The notes: a model not told the origin generated them from the letters alone. DNA of 47,010 bases from Burkholderiaceae bacterium (GCA_023383035.1 JAHDYE010000001.1:1-47010), one strand, 5' to 3'; counted from the stretch's first letter, positions 1-9,397 are shown. A program made the numbers and translations.

Positions 1-2
1 AC

Positions 3-101
3 GTCTTCGAGGTGCTGATGGACGCCGTGCGCGTGTGCTCGCTCGGCCAGATCACCAACGCGCTCTTCGAGGTCGGCGGGCAGTATCACAGGAGCGTGTA
101 G
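3..101 (+). CDS. C-terminal fragment of an unidentified protein (cut by window start)
   Basis: An open frame enters from the window edge and stops at TAG 99-101, giving about 32 residues ending GGQYHRSV. It is too short to assign a family. It runs toward the convergent livF stop at 117, leaving only 15 bases between the two genes. That it is real coding sequence is inferred from its position and lack of stops, not from recognised similarity. Confidence 0.4.
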   Translation, partial: VFEVLMDAVRVCSLGQITNALFEVGGQYHRSV

Positions 102-116
102 GCGAGTCTCAATTTT

Positions 117-830
117 TCATACGCCGACCCACCTGGAGACGTAGTCCAGGTTGGCCCGGAAGCTCTGTGCATCGCCCTGCCAGACGATGCAGCCCTTCTC
201 GAGCACATAGTGCTGGTCCGCCAGCCGTGACAGCGGTTCCAGATTCTTGTCGATCACCAGCATCGCCAGGCCCTCACCTTTCAATATCTCGAGGCATGTC
301 CAGATCTCGAGTCGGATAAGCGGCGCCAGGCCTTCGGTGGCTTCGTCCAGGATCAGCAGGAGCGGGTTGGTCATCAGTGCGCGACCAATGGCAAGCATCT
401 GCTGCTCGCCGCCGGAAAGATTGGCGCCGGCATTGCTGCGTCGTTCCCGTAGTCGGGGGAACATCGAATAGACACGCCCCAGCGTCCAGGGTGCCGTCGC
501 CCCATGTCGGTTGGCAGCGCCACAAACCAGGTTCTCCTCGACAGTCAGGTTGGGAAAGATCGAGCGGCCCTCGGGCACCAGACCGATCCCGCAGCGCGCG
601 ATGCGCCAGTCGGGCAGGTCGGTGATGTCGGTTCCGGCGAAACGGATGCGGCCGGCTCGGGCCTTGATGCGCCCGGTCAGCGTCTTGACAATGGTCGACT
701 TGCCCATGCCGTTGCGCCCGATCAGCGTCGCGACGCGGCCGCGCGAAATCTCGATCGAGACCTTTCGCAGCACCTGTACCAGGCCATAGCCGGACTCGAT
801 GCCTTCGACTTCCAACAAGGGCGATCTCAC
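117..830 (-). CDS. livF: Branched-chain amino acid-type ABC transporter ATP-binding protein LivF
   Basis: This is one of the two cytoplasmic ATPases of a Liv/HAAT-type importer; it hydrolyses ATP to drive uptake through LivH/LivM. The 237-residue protein shows Walker A (LIGRNGMGKST, about residue 37), the ABC signature LSGGEQQ and Walker B (LLILDEATEGLAP), in the usual order and at the usual LivF length. The start is GTG at 830, overlapping the livG stop as GTGA, so translation is probably coupled. It is the last gene of the operon running down from 16402. In catabolic clusters such transporters often carry aromatic acids, amides or other carboxylates rather than amino acids, so the substrate is open. 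Confidence 0.93.
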   Translation of the reverse strand: MRSPLLEVEGIESGYGLVQVLRKVSIEISRGRVATLIGRNGMGKSTIVKTLTGRIKARAGRIRFAGTDITDLPDWRIARCGIGLVPEGRSIFPNLTVEENLVCGAANRHGATAPWTLGRVYSMFPRLRERRSNAGANLSGGEQQMLAIGRALMTNPLLLILDEATEGLAPLIRLEIWTCLEILKGEGLAMLVIDKNLEPLSRLADQHYVLEKGCIVWQGDAQSFRANLDYVSRWVGV

Positions 831-1594
831 ATTGCCCCCTGCCCGTCTCCCAGATAGGCCTCCCGCACCGACTTGTCGCCGCGCATCGCATCTGGCGAGC
901 CGCTGGCGATGGGCCGCCCCGCCACCAGCACCGTCAAACGGTCCGCCAGTGAAAACACCGCGTCCATGTCGTGCTCCACGAGCACGATGGTGTAGTGTCC
1001 TTTGAGCCGGGCCAGCAACGCCACCATTTCATCGGCTTCGGCTCCGCTCATGCCCGCGAGCGGCTCATCGAGCAGCATGATGCGGGGTTCGAGCGCCAGC
1101 ACCATTGCCAGTTCCAACTGTCTGCGCGCTCCATGAGCAAGAGTATGTACGCGGGAGTCGGCTTCACCCGCCAGGCCGACCAGTTCGAGCGCATCACGCG
1201 CAGGCGATATCAGGCGCTGATCTTGTCGAGTGTCCCGGAAAAACGAGAAGCTGTGTCCTTCCCTGGCCTGTACGGCAAGCATCACGTTCTGCAGCGCGCT
1301 GAACGGCGGGAAGACCGAAGTAATCTGATACGAGCGCACCAGTCCTCGCTGAGCCCGCTCGTGCACACTCAACCGGGTGATCTCCTGGCCTTCGAAGAAT
1401 ATATGCCCCTGGCTGGGCTGCAATTCACCGGCAAGCAGGTTGATGAGCGTCGTCTTACCCGCGCCGTTGGGCCCGATAAGGGCGTGCAGCTCACCCACGG
1501 AGAACTTGAGATCCGTACGATCGGTAGCGATGACGCCTCGAAAATGCTTGACCAGGCCGTGCACGCTCAGCACGGCGCTCTTCTTCGCATTCAT
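827..1594 (-). CDS. livG: Branched-chain amino acid-type ABC transporter ATP-binding protein LivG
   Basis: This is the second ATPase of the Liv-type importer, 255 residues. Walker A is LIGPNGAGKTT near residue 39 and Walker B is RIMLLDEPLAGM. The signature region reads AHGARRQLE, the relaxed form common in LivG. Its ATG at 1594 overlaps the livM stop, and its own stop overlaps the livF GTG, so all subunits are packed for stoichiometric expression. The C-terminal stretch carries the EHDMDAVF H-loop histidine. Family assignment is firm; the transported solute is not shown by the sequence. Confidence 0.93.
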   Translation of the reverse strand: MNAKKSAVLSVHGLVKHFRGVIATDRTDLKFSVGELHALIGPNGAGKTTLINLLAGELQPSQGHIFFEGQEITRLSVHERAQRGLVRSYQITSVFPPFSALQNVMLAVQAREGHSFSFFRDTRQDQRLISPARDALELVGLAGEADSRVHTLAHGARRQLELAMVLALEPRIMLLDEPLAGMSGAEADEMVALLARLKGHYTIVLVEHDMDAVFSLADRLTVLVAGRPIASGSPDAMRGDKSVREAYLGDGQGAM

Positions 1595-2583
1595 CGCGGT
1601 TCCCTCGCTGAGCGCAAGCTACCGAGCAGACCGCGCTCCAGCGACAGCGTAACCGCTACGATGAATACGCCGACCAGTGCCAGCCGGTAATCGCTGAACG
1701 CGGTGCCCAGGCCGCCGACCAGCGGCAGATTCATGCTCGATAAGGCCTCCTCCAGCAGGAGCAGCACGGCGGCGCCAACTATGGGACCAGCCAGCGTTCC
1801 CATGCCCCCCAGGACGACGATCACGATCAGCTCGCCCGACAGCGTCCACTGCATGTACGACGGAGAGACGAAGTTGGTGAGATTCGCCAGAAGCACGCCC
1901 GCCAGCGAGGCTATCTGCGCCGACAGCACATAGGCAAGCAGGCGATAGCGAAAGCATGCAAAGCCCATCGCGGCCATGCGCCGCTCGTTGACGCGTGTGC
2001 CTTGCAGCACCATGCCGAAGCGCGAGTGAACCAGCCGTGACATGCCGAACAGCACCGCCAACAGGCACCCCAGTACCAAATAGTAGAAGCCTGTCTCGTT
2101 CGCGAGATCCAGCAGGCCGAAGTCGCTACGCGCATCGATCTGCAGCCCATCCGCGCCGCCATAATCCCTGGCGCCGACGGCAACGGAATAGACCATCTGG
2201 GCGAAGGCCAGCGTGATCATGATGAAGGCCATTCCGCTCGTGCGGAGCACCACGGCACCGACCGCTGCAGCAACCAGAGAATTCACCAGCAGCGCCACGC
2301 CCAGATGCGCCCAGCCGCTGGTTATGCCGTGCACCGACGACACCCCTACCGCGTACGCACCCAGTCCCACGTAAAGCGCATGGCCAAAGCTCACCATGCC
2401 GCCGTAGCCCAGCACCAGATTGAGTCCGACCGCAGCGAGCGCCAGGATCATGATGCGGCTGACCAGGCTGAGGTAGTAGGGTTCGTCGATGATTCGAACG
2501 GCCAAGGGAACGAACACCAGCAGAACCAGCACCGCCGACGTGCACCATTCCCGAGGGCCGAAGAAGCGAAGTGGATCAACCAT
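1591..2583 (-). CDS. livM: Branched-chain amino acid-type ABC transporter permease LivM
   Basis: This 330-residue polytopic inner-membrane protein forms half of the Liv-type channel. Hydrophobic segments fill most of its length, beginning VLVLLVFVPLAV. The motif LNLVLGYGGMVSFGHA near residue 55 is characteristic of LivM. The coupling region near LSGELIVIVVLGGMGTLAGP is also typical. The start ATG (2583) lies inside the end of livH with an 8-base overlap. Known LivM proteins pair with LivH; both are present here. Confidence 0.92.
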   Translation of the reverse strand: MVDPLRFFGPREWCTSAVLVLLVFVPLAVRIIDEPYYLSLVSRIMILALAAVGLNLVLGYGGMVSFGHALYVGLGAYAVGVSSVHGITSGWAHLGVALLVNSLVAAAVGAVVLRTSGMAFIMITLAFAQMVYSVAVGARDYGGADGLQIDARSDFGLLDLANETGFYYLVLGCLLAVLFGMSRLVHSRFGMVLQGTRVNERRMAAMGFACFRYRLLAYVLSAQIASLAGVLLANLTNFVSPSYMQWTLSGELIVIVVLGGMGTLAGPIVGAAVLLLLEEALSSMNLPLVGGLGTAFSDYRLALVGVFIVAVTLSLERGLLGSLRSAREPR

Positions 2584-3496
2584 ATTTCGGCGGGAAGAGA
2601 CCTTGCGGGCGCAGCACCAATACAGCGGCCATCACGAGATAAATCAGCATCGACGAGATCGCCGGACCGATGGCCTGCGCGAGCGAGCGGTCCAGCAACT
2701 CGCGCAGCAGCATCGGCAACAGAGTGCGGCCCAGCGTGTCGATCACGCCTACCATGAGGGCGCCGTAGAAGGCGCCGCGGACCGAGCCGATGCCGCCGGT
2801 AACGATGACCACCAACGTCATGATCAGGATCGGCTCACCCATGCCCGGCTGCACCGACGACAACGGCGCGGCCATCGAGCCGGCCAGCGCGGCGAGCATT
2901 GCACCGAGCCCGATGACAATGCTGTTGAGCCGCTGCACATTGACGCCCATCGAAGCCGTCATGGGAGCGTCCGAGGCCGCTGCTCGGATCAGGATACCCA
3001 GCCGCGTGCGGTGGATCAGAAGATACAACGCGACACCGACGAGCCCGCCAACCGCGATTACAATGAAGCGGTAGGACGGATACGGCAGGCCGAAGAGCAT
3101 CACGGGTTCCGATAACGCTGCCGGCACGTCCATCGATTTGGCCGACGGGCCCCATACCAAACGCACCAGTTCGTTGAAGATCATGATCATGCCCAGCGTC
3201 GCGAGTACCTGGGCCAAATGGTCGCGTCGATACACGCGACGCAGAACCACCCGTTCCGTGGCCAAACCCACCAGCAGCGTGGACACTATCGAGATCATCC
3301 CGGCTGCGAGAAAAGAGCCGGTCCGCTCGAATGTCACCACCGCCACGTAGGCACCCACCATGAACAGCGAACCATGCATAAGGTTCACGAAGTTCATGAT
3401 TCCCAGCACCAGCGTCAGCCCGGCCGCCAGCAGAAACAGCAACATGCCGAACTGCACGCCGTTCAGCAGTTGAACGAGAAGAAACGTGAAGCTCAT
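2576..3496 (-). CDS. livH: Branched-chain amino acid-type ABC transporter permease LivH
   Basis: This is the second channel subunit, 306 residues. The N-terminal LVLGIMNFVNLMHGSLFMVG motif is diagnostic of LivH. The later segment LIMTLVVIVTGGIGSVRGAF matches the ATPase-contacting loop of the family. It begins 40 bases after the livK stop on the transcribed strand; only a weak ribosome-binding sequence precedes the ATG, as is common inside operons. Confidence 0.92.
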   Translation of the reverse strand: MSFTFLLVQLLNGVQFGMLLFLLAAGLTLVLGIMNFVNLMHGSLFMVGAYVAVVTFERTGSFLAAGMISIVSTLLVGLATERVVLRRVYRRDHLAQVLATLGMIMIFNELVRLVWGPSAKSMDVPAALSEPVMLFGLPYPSYRFIVIAVGGLVGVALYLLIHRTRLGILIRAAASDAPMTASMGVNVQRLNSIVIGLGAMLAALAGSMAAPLSSVQPGMGEPILIMTLVVIVTGGIGSVRGAFYGALMVGVIDTLGRTLLPMLLRELLDRSLAQAIGPAISSMLIYLVMAAVLVLRPQGLFPPKYG

Positions 3497-3536
3497 CGTG
3501 ACCCGCGAAACCGGGAAGCGGCAAGGAATTTCTGTC

Positions 3537-4715
3537 TCATTTCAGCGGGCACTTGGAAGCGTGCTCGTCCGTGAAGTCTTTCAATGAAGTAGCCACCGTC
3601 TTCAGGTTTACGCGTCCGTTGGCATCCAGCGCCACCTGTTGAATGAAATAGTCTTGCACCGGGAATTGATTGTTTCCGAAGCGGAACTTGCCTCGTACCG
3701 AGGCGAAGTCGGCCGCCTTGAGCGCCGCGCGCAATGCCTCCGCGTTCCCTACGTCTCCTCCGACCTTCGCGAGCGCCGAATCGATCAACTGAGCAGCGTC
3801 GTAGCTCTGTGCAGCGAACTGCGTGGGGATGCGGTTGTACTTGCGCTCGAAATCCTCGACGAAGCGGCGATTGGCGGCATTGTCGAGATCAGGGCCCCAA
3901 ACCGCACCGTTGTATGCGCCGAGCGCGGCGTGCTGAAGTGCCGGCAGGGTCGAACCGTCCACGGCCCCGACGGCGAGAAGCGGCGTGGTCTTCATCAAGC
4001 CCGCCTGATTGTATTGGCGCACGAAGTTGATGCCCATCGCGCCGGGGTAGAACACGAAGACTGCATCGGGCCTGGCGGCAGCAACCTGTGTCAACTCCGC
4101 CGAAAAGTCGATCGCATTCATGGCCGTATATATTTCGTCGACGATTTCGCCTTTGAAGGCGCGCCGAAAACCACCGAGGAAGTCCTTGCCAGCCTGATAG
4201 TTCGGTCCCAACATGAAAACTTTCTTGAACCCGCGCTGGTTGGCGTACTCGGCCTGGGCAACGGCTGTGGCATCCTGCTGGAACGAGGTAATGAACTGAT
4301 ACGCGCTGCATTGCGCGCCAGCAATCGGCGATGGGCCGCCTAACGAGCCGACGAGGAATACCTTGGCCTCTGTAACCGGCTTGTGAATCGCCATCATCAC
4401 ATTGGAGAAGGTGGCCCCCAGGACGATCGACACACGTTCTTTGTCGATCAGCTTCTTGACCAGTTGGACCGCCAACTCCGGTTTGAGCTGCGTGTCTTCC
4501 TTGATCACCTGCACCGATACGCCTCCGAGCTTGCCGCCGTTGCGTTCGACCAGCATCATGAAGCCGTCGTATTGGTCCTGGCCTAGTACTGCCTGCGGAC
4601 CAGACAGCTCGCCGATGAAACCGATCTTGACCGGTGTTTGCGCCGGTGCGGACAGAGCCGCTGGGACGACACAGGCGGTCAGCACGATCGCACTCAAGGT
4701 CTTTCGCATGTTCAT
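3537..4715 (-). CDS. livK: Periplasmic substrate-binding protein of the Liv-type importer (LivK-like)
   Basis: This 392-residue periplasmic binding protein captures solute for LivHMGF. It has a signal peptide (MNMRKTLSAIVLTACVV..., cleavage near ALSAPA at about residue 23-25), followed by VKIGFIGELSGPQAVLGQD, the start of the type I periplasmic fold. The ATG at 4715 is preceded on the minus strand by AGGAGA at good spacing. It is the first gene of the transporter block, separated from the upstream dehydrogenase by 161 bases. The family also binds aromatic acids and amides, so its place in a catabolic operon does not prove amino acid transport. Confidence 0.9.
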   Translation of the reverse strand: MNMRKTLSAIVLTACVVPAALSAPAQTPVKIGFIGELSGPQAVLGQDQYDGFMMLVERNGGKLGGVSVQVIKEDTQLKPELAVQLVKKLIDKERVSIVLGATFSNVMMAIHKPVTEAKVFLVGSLGGPSPIAGAQCSAYQFITSFQQDATAVAQAEYANQRGFKKVFMLGPNYQAGKDFLGGFRRAFKGEIVDEIYTAMNAIDFSAELTQVAAARPDAVFVFYPGAMGINFVRQYNQAGLMKTTPLLAVGAVDGSTLPALQHAALGAYNGAVWGPDLDNAANRRFVEDFERKYNRIPTQFAAQSYDAAQLIDSALAKVGGDVGNAEALRAALKAADFASVRGKFRFGNNQFPVQDYFIQQVALDANGRVNLKTVATSLKDFTDEHASKCPLK

Positions 4716-4876
4716 CGAATGTCTCCTGTTGGTTCTTTCCGAATGCGGGCTACCGAGGCGCCGAACTCCTGCGCATCGTCGAGTCGCCCATACCTCCTCG
4801 TAGTGCCGACAGAGCGTCTTCGCGCTCGTCCTTCATTCTTTCGATGCTCGTTGCCGCAAACTACGAGGCGAGGCCG

Positions 4877-5626
4877 TCAATGACGTGCCCAACCGCCATC
4901 GACGCAAAGCGTTTGTCCTGTTACAAACGCGGAATCGTCCGAAGCGAAAAACAGCAAGGGGCCCACCAGATCCGCGGGGGTCTGTTTACGCTTGATGCAT
5001 TGGGACGCCACCAACATGTCCCATGCCTGCAGCAGTTGGGGCGTTGCTTCCAAACCCTCTGTTTTGGTCAAACCGGGTGCGATGCAATTCATCGTAATTC
5101 CGAATTCACCGACTTCAGCAGCTAGGCTCCTGGTCAGCCCGATTACTCCGCCCTTCGTGGACACGTAGTGCGCGAAGTGGGGAACGCCCATAAAGAAAGT
5201 CGTGGAGGTAATCGTTACGATACGGCCATAACGCTGCGCCTTCATCTGCGGCAAGGCGGCCTTGATACAGAGAAATGTTCCGTCGAGATTGACACGTAAC
5301 ACTTTCTGCCAGTCATCGAGGCCGATCTGCTCGAACGACTGCATAGGATAGACGCCAGCATTATTGATCAGGATATCCAGGCGTCCGTACGCATCCAGCG
5401 TTCGCTCGACCATATTTCCGACATCTTTCTCGTTGGCGACATCGACTTTCATACCGATTCCGGTCCCGCCTGCCGCTTCGATTCTCTCCAGTGTGGGCGC
5501 CGCATCTTGTATGTCCGCCACCAGCACCTTTGCCCCCTGCGACGCGAGCGCGATGCTGAACTCCTTGCCTATTCCAGCGGCCCCTCCGGTAACGACCGCG
5601 ACGCGCCCCGCCAATCTTTCTTTCAT
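4877..5626 (-). CDS. Short-chain dehydrogenase/reductase (SDR)
   Basis: This NAD(P)-dependent oxidoreductase interconverts an alcohol and a ketone. From the chosen start it has 249 residues, the classical SDR length. Visible motifs are TGGAAGIG (13-20), NNAG (88-91), N114, S141 and YVSTK with Y154 and K158, so the catalytic tetrad is intact. A longer open frame reaches 5740, but ATG 5626 is preferred because AGGAGA precedes it and the protein begins directly at the Rossmann fold. It lies 110 bases after the E3 gene and before livK. Substrate is unknown; oxidation of an alcohol to the ketone used by upstream enzymes is one possibility. Confidence 0.9.
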   Translation of the reverse strand: MKERLAGRVAVVTGGAAGIGKEFSIALASQGAKVLVADIQDAAPTLERIEAAGGTGIGMKVDVANEKDVGNMVERTLDAYGRLDILINNAGVYPMQSFEQIGLDDWQKVLRVNLDGTFLCIKAALPQMKAQRYGRIVTITSTTFFMGVPHFAHYVSTKGGVIGLTRSLAAEVGEFGITMNCIAPGLTKTEGLEATPQLLQAWDMLVASQCIKRKQTPADLVGPLLFFASDDSAFVTGQTLCVDGGWARH

Positions 5627-5736
5627 GACCTCTCCTTCGACCGATAGTGTGTTGTACGACCGCGATTCGGCTGCATCCCTCGTTGTTCGCTCGCTCTCTG
5701 CAGACGGCACATGGAACACGGGCATCGACCCGTCTG

Positions 5737-7179
5737 TCACCTCCGTATCCCGGCGCCTCCCGGGTACAGATCGGTGATGGTCCCTTCCGCCGTTTCGGCC
5801 GCAAGCGCGAGAGTCTCTGCAAGCGTGGGATGCGGATGTATCGTCAGGCTGAGATCTTCGGTCGTGGCGCCCAGCTCTATCGCAACGGCCACTTCTCCGA
5901 GAAGCTCGCCCGCGTGCGATCCGACGATCCCCGCGCCTACGATCCGGTGCGTGGTCTTCTCCACAAGCAACCTGGTGAGTCCTTCGTCACGTCCCAGGCT
6001 GAGACTGCGTCCGCTTGCCGACCATGGGAATGCCGCCTTCTCCACCGCGATCCCGCGGGTCTTCGCGTCCGTCTCGGTCAAACCGATCCAGGCCACTTCC
6101 GGATCCGTGTAGGCAACGGCCGGAATTGCCGCTGCCTCGAACGATGCGACGTGGCCTGCCGCGACCTCGGCCGCGATTTTTCCTTGATGCGCCGCCTTGT
6201 GCGCGAGCATCGGCTCGCCCACGACGTCGCCGATGGCGAAAATGTGTGGAACGTTGGTGCGCTGGCGTTCGTCGACGGGAATGAACCCGGCCTCGTCGAC
6301 CTGCACCCCTGCTTTCGCGGCGCCGATCTCCTTCCCGTTCGGCTGTCGCCCGATCGCAACCAGCACCCGATCGAAGCACTGCCGCGACGCGGCCCCCGCG
6401 CCTTCCAGGTGGACTTTCAGCTCTTCCGCCAGCGCCTCGATCCGGATCACGCGGGTGCCGAGATATATGCCTTCGCAGCGCCTTTCCAGCCGCTTGCGCA
6501 ACGGTCGAACGAGATCTGCGTCCACGCCGGGAAGCAGCGCATTCGATAGCTCTACGATGGTCACGGTGGAGCCGAGCGCCGCATACACGCTCGCCATCTC
6601 GAGTCCGATGACGCCGCCGCCGACGACCAGCAAACGCGCGGGCACGTCTTCCAGGGCAAGTGCGCCCGTCGAATCGATGATGCGTGGATCGTCCGGAACG
6701 CCCGGCAGGGCCCTGGGCCGGGAACCGGCCGCGATGATCGCCCGATCGAACGAGATCCGTTGGACGCCTGCGGCGGTCTTCACATCGATTTGGTGCGGCG
6801 TCGAGAAGGCGCCTTCGCCCCGCACAACGGCCACCTGGCGCAGTTCCGCGAGCTGTTCGAGCCCTCTCGCGAGTCGGGCGACTACGCCCTCCTTCCACCT
6901 GCGCAGGCGCTCCACGGCGAGGCGGGGCGGTGCGAATTCAACCCCCGCCTCGCCGAGTTCCGCGGCCTCCGTGATGACTTTGGCCACGTGCAGCAGCGTC
7001 TTGGAGGGAATACAGCCCACGTTGAGGCAAACGCCGCCGAGCGTGGCGTGTCGCTCGATCAGCACCACCTGCTTTCCGAGATCGGCGGCCCGGAACGCGG
7101 CCGTGTAGCCGCCCGGGCCACCGCCGAGGACCACTACGTCCGCGTGTCGATGTACCGCATTGGGCACGCCCGCCGTCAT
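5737..7179 (-). CDS. lpd: Dihydrolipoyl dehydrogenase (E3)
   Basis: This FAD enzyme reoxidises the dihydrolipoyl groups of the adjacent E2 with NAD+. From ATG 7179 it has 480 residues. It shows the FAD fold LGGGPGG (18-24), the redox disulfide CLNVGC (C51, C56), an NAD-binding VVGGGVIGLEMAS motif, and the C-terminal catalytic IHPHPTLAE. The start overlaps the E2 stop as ATGA. The frame stays open to 8235, but that extension is out-of-frame E2 sequence. A dedicated E3 inside a catabolic operon is typical of acetoin and branched-chain 2-oxoacid dehydrogenase systems. Confidence 0.95.
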   Translation of the reverse strand: MTAGVPNAVHRHADVVVLGGGPGGYTAAFRAADLGKQVVLIERHATLGGVCLNVGCIPSKTLLHVAKVITEAAELGEAGVEFAPPRLAVERLRRWKEGVVARLARGLEQLAELRQVAVVRGEGAFSTPHQIDVKTAAGVQRISFDRAIIAAGSRPRALPGVPDDPRIIDSTGALALEDVPARLLVVGGGVIGLEMASVYAALGSTVTIVELSNALLPGVDADLVRPLRKRLERRCEGIYLGTRVIRIEALAEELKVHLEGAGAASRQCFDRVLVAIGRQPNGKEIGAAKAGVQVDEAGFIPVDERQRTNVPHIFAIGDVVGEPMLAHKAAHQGKIAAEVAAGHVASFEAAAIPAVAYTDPEVAWIGLTETDAKTRGIAVEKAAFPWSASGRSLSLGRDEGLTRLLVEKTTHRIVGAGIVGSHAGELLGEVAVAIELGATTEDLSLTIHPHPTLAETLALAAETAEGTITDLYPGGAGIRR

Positions 7180-8429
7180 TCCTCGTCCCCGAAACCTTCG
7201 AGTGCCTCCTTGAGCGCCCCGAGGAATCGGCTTGCGACCACTCCGTCCGCGACGCGGTGGTCCACCGACAACGTCATGGTCGTCATCGGACAGATCGAGA
7301 TGGACCTTCCATCCGTCACGACGCGCGGTGCAACCTGTCCGACCGCAAGAATCGCCGCCTGCGGCGGATTGATGATGGCCACGAAGCTGTCCACGCCGAG
7401 CATGCCGAGATTCGATACGGTGAAGGTCCCGCCGTCGCAGTCGACGGCGGCAAGCTTCCTGTCGCGCGCCTTCGTGGCCAGCTCGCCCGTCCGGCTGGCC
7501 ATGCCGCGAACGCTCAGGCGGTCCGCCCGATGTATCACCGGAACGATCAGTCCTTCCTGCACCGCCGTCGCCATTCCGATGTTGACGTCGGCAAAAACGG
7601 TGATCTCGTCCCCGCTCAAGCTGGAGTTGAGCGCCGGAAACGCTTTCAGCGTGCGCGCTGCGGCCCACAGAACGAAGTCGTTGTAGGAAGGAATCGCCGT
7701 CTCCCCCCTTTCCTTCCAGGCTGCTCTTCTTTCCTGCACGCGGCGCATGTCCACGTGCATGCTGACGTAGAAATGCGGAGCCGCCTGCTTGCTCAGCGTC
7801 ATGCGCTCGCCGGTGGTTCGACGCATCGCGCTGAGTGCAATGCGCTCCTTCACCGCACGGATGTCGCTCTCCGGGAGAGGACTCGGGCGCGCCCGCGCTT
7901 CGGCGCCGGGTCCCCTCGCCGGCACTCCCGCCGGGCGCGAGGCCACCGCCCGCAGCACGTCGTCCGCGACGATGCGACCGTGCGGCCCGGTGCCGTTCAC
8001 CCCGGCGAGATCGACTCCGTTCTCCCTCGCGACCCGCCGTGCCGCCGGCGAGGAGCGCAAGGGCAACGCCTTCTCGTCGCGACGCGCGTGCGCCACGACC
8101 GCCTTCTCCTGCATCGAGACGCGTCTTTCGGCGTCGGCTTCGACACGGATGGCGGGTCGGGGTTGTTCGCCGGCCGCCGCGGTGGGCGCATCGCCTTCTG
8201 CGCCGAGCACCGCGAGCACGGTACCGACCGCGCAACTCTGCCCTTCGGCAACGAGAATCTGGCGCAGGATTCCCTCCGCCTCGGCCTCGACTTCCTGGAC
8301 CGTCTTGTCCGTCTCGATCTCGAGGATCGGTTCTCCCTTGCGAACCGCGTCCCCCGGGGCCTTGTGCCAGCGAACGACCGTGCCCTGGTCCATCGAGGGG
8401 CCGAGCTTCGGCATGAACACCTCGATCAT
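7176..8429 (-). CDS. Dihydrolipoamide acyltransferase E2 of a 2-oxoacid/acetoin dehydrogenase complex
   Basis: This is the core acyltransferase, 417 residues. It has one lipoyl domain at residues 1-80 with the lipoylation site ETDKTVQEV (Lys42), a linker, a peripheral-subunit-binding domain near 120-155 (SSPAARRVAREN...GTGPHGRI), and the catalytic domain ending with DHRVADGVVASRF, which holds the active-site His. Both ends overlap neighbours by ATGA. It is the only E2 here, although two E1 heterodimers are encoded just upstream, so both may dock on it. The acyl group is not evident from sequence; AcoC-like and BkdB-like roles are both possible. Confidence 0.93.
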   Translation of the reverse strand: MIEVFMPKLGPSMDQGTVVRWHKAPGDAVRKGEPILEIETDKTVQEVEAEAEGILRQILVAEGQSCAVGTVLAVLGAEGDAPTAAAGEQPRPAIRVEADAERRVSMQEKAVVAHARRDEKALPLRSSPAARRVARENGVDLAGVNGTGPHGRIVADDVLRAVASRPAGVPARGPGAEARARPSPLPESDIRAVKERIALSAMRRTTGERMTLSKQAAPHFYVSMHVDMRRVQERRAAWKERGETAIPSYNDFVLWAAARTLKAFPALNSSLSGDEITVFADVNIGMATAVQEGLIVPVIHRADRLSVRGMASRTGELATKARDRKLAAVDCDGGTFTVSNLGMLGVDSFVAIINPPQAAILAVGQVAPRVVTDGRSISICPMTTMTLSVDHRVADGVVASRFLGALKEALEGFGDEE

Positions 8430-9397
8430 TTCAGGACCTCGCGCACGGCCGCGACGATTCTGTCTTCATCGGGATCGATGTGCTTCTCGAGCGGAGGGCT
8501 GAAGGGAACCGGGACATCCGGCGTCACCACGCGCCGGATCGGGGCTTTCAGGTACTCGAATCCCTCTTCGGCGACGAGCGCGGCCAGTTCCGAGCCGACG
8601 CCGCAGCTGCGGTGGCCTTCGTCGGCAATCACCACGCGGCCCGTCCGGGCGATCGAGCGCAGCATCGTCTCCTTGTCCAGCGGTACCAGGGTGCGCAGGT
8701 CGATGACTTCGACCGCGATTTTCTCGGCTGCCAGCCGATCCGCCGCGTGAAGCGCCCGCTGGACCATGTAGGAGGTCGCCACGATCGTCACGTCGGCACC
8801 GGCCCGCGCGACGTTTGCCTTGCCCAGGGGAATCGCCGGGCATTCATCGGGCACGGGGCCGACGAGCTCGAAGAGTTTCACGTGATCGACGAAAATGGTC
8901 GGGTTGTCGCTGGCCACGGCCGCCTTGAGCAGGCCTTTCACGTCCTGCGGGGATGCAGGCAGCACGATCTGAAGGCCCGGAGTGTTCCAGAGCATGGCCT
9001 GCGGGCTGTGGGAATGCTGCGCGGCGCCGCCGCCGCGAATGCCGTGCAGGATGTGGAAGACGACGGGCACCTTGATCTGGCCGCCGGACATGTAGTGCGC
9101 GTTGGCGGCCTCATTGGCGATCTGCGAGAACGCCTGGAACAGGAAGCTGGACGTGGCGACATCCACGATCGGGCGTTCGCCTGCCATGGCTGCGCCGATG
9201 CCCAGGCCGCAATACGCCGCCTCGGAGATGGGGGGATCGAAGGTGCGATCGGGGTACTTCTCCTGGAGGCGGGTCAGCAGCACGCGCCGTGGACTCAAGC
9301 CCAGGAAATAGCTCCCGATCAGCGATACCCTGGCGTCGCCTGCCATGATTTCGTCGAGGGCTTCGACCATGGCTTCGGCGTAAGTGATCTCTCTCAT
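8426..9397 (-). CDS. E1 component beta subunit, second pair (thiamine-diphosphate dehydrogenase)
   Basis: This 323-residue transketolase-like beta subunit pairs with the E1-alpha at 9410. It keeps DPPISEAAY, whose Glu contacts the ThDP aminopyrimidine in this family, and AHYMSGGQ. The N-terminal loop that reads LGEDV in most relatives, including the other copy in this operon, is LIGSYF here, and the usual QHSQSLEAW is QHSHSPQAM. These changes suggest a different substrate or a specialised role rather than a simple duplicate. The stop overlaps the E2 start as ATGA; the start lies 12 bases after E1-alpha. Confidence 0.9.
   Translation of the reverse strand: MREITYAEAMVEALDEIMAGDARVSLIGSYFLGLSPRRVLLTRLQEKYPDRTFDPPISEAAYCGLGIGAAMAGERPIVDVATSSFLFQAFSQIANEAANAHYMSGGQIKVPVVFHILHGIRGGGAAQHSHSPQAMLWNTPGLQIVLPASPQDVKGLLKAAVASDNPTIFVDHVKLFELVGPVPDECPAIPLGKANVARAGADVTIVATSYMVQRALHAADRLAAEKIAVEVIDLRTLVPLDKETMLRSIARTGRVVIADEGHRSCGVGSELAALVAEEGFEYLKAPIRRVVTPDVPVPFSPPLEKHIDPDEDRIVAAVREVLK

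Noticed and set aside
4750-4791. A 13-residue leader-like frame upstream of livK beside a perfect AGGAGGT
   Set aside because: The ribosome-site sequence touches the ATG with no spacing, and there is no stem-loop pair or codon run typical of attenuators.
5737-8235. An 832-codon open frame that appears to fuse E3 to an unknown Arg-rich domain
   Set aside because: The upstream half is the E2 gene read in another frame. E3 homology begins at ATG 7179, overlapping the E2 stop as ATGA.
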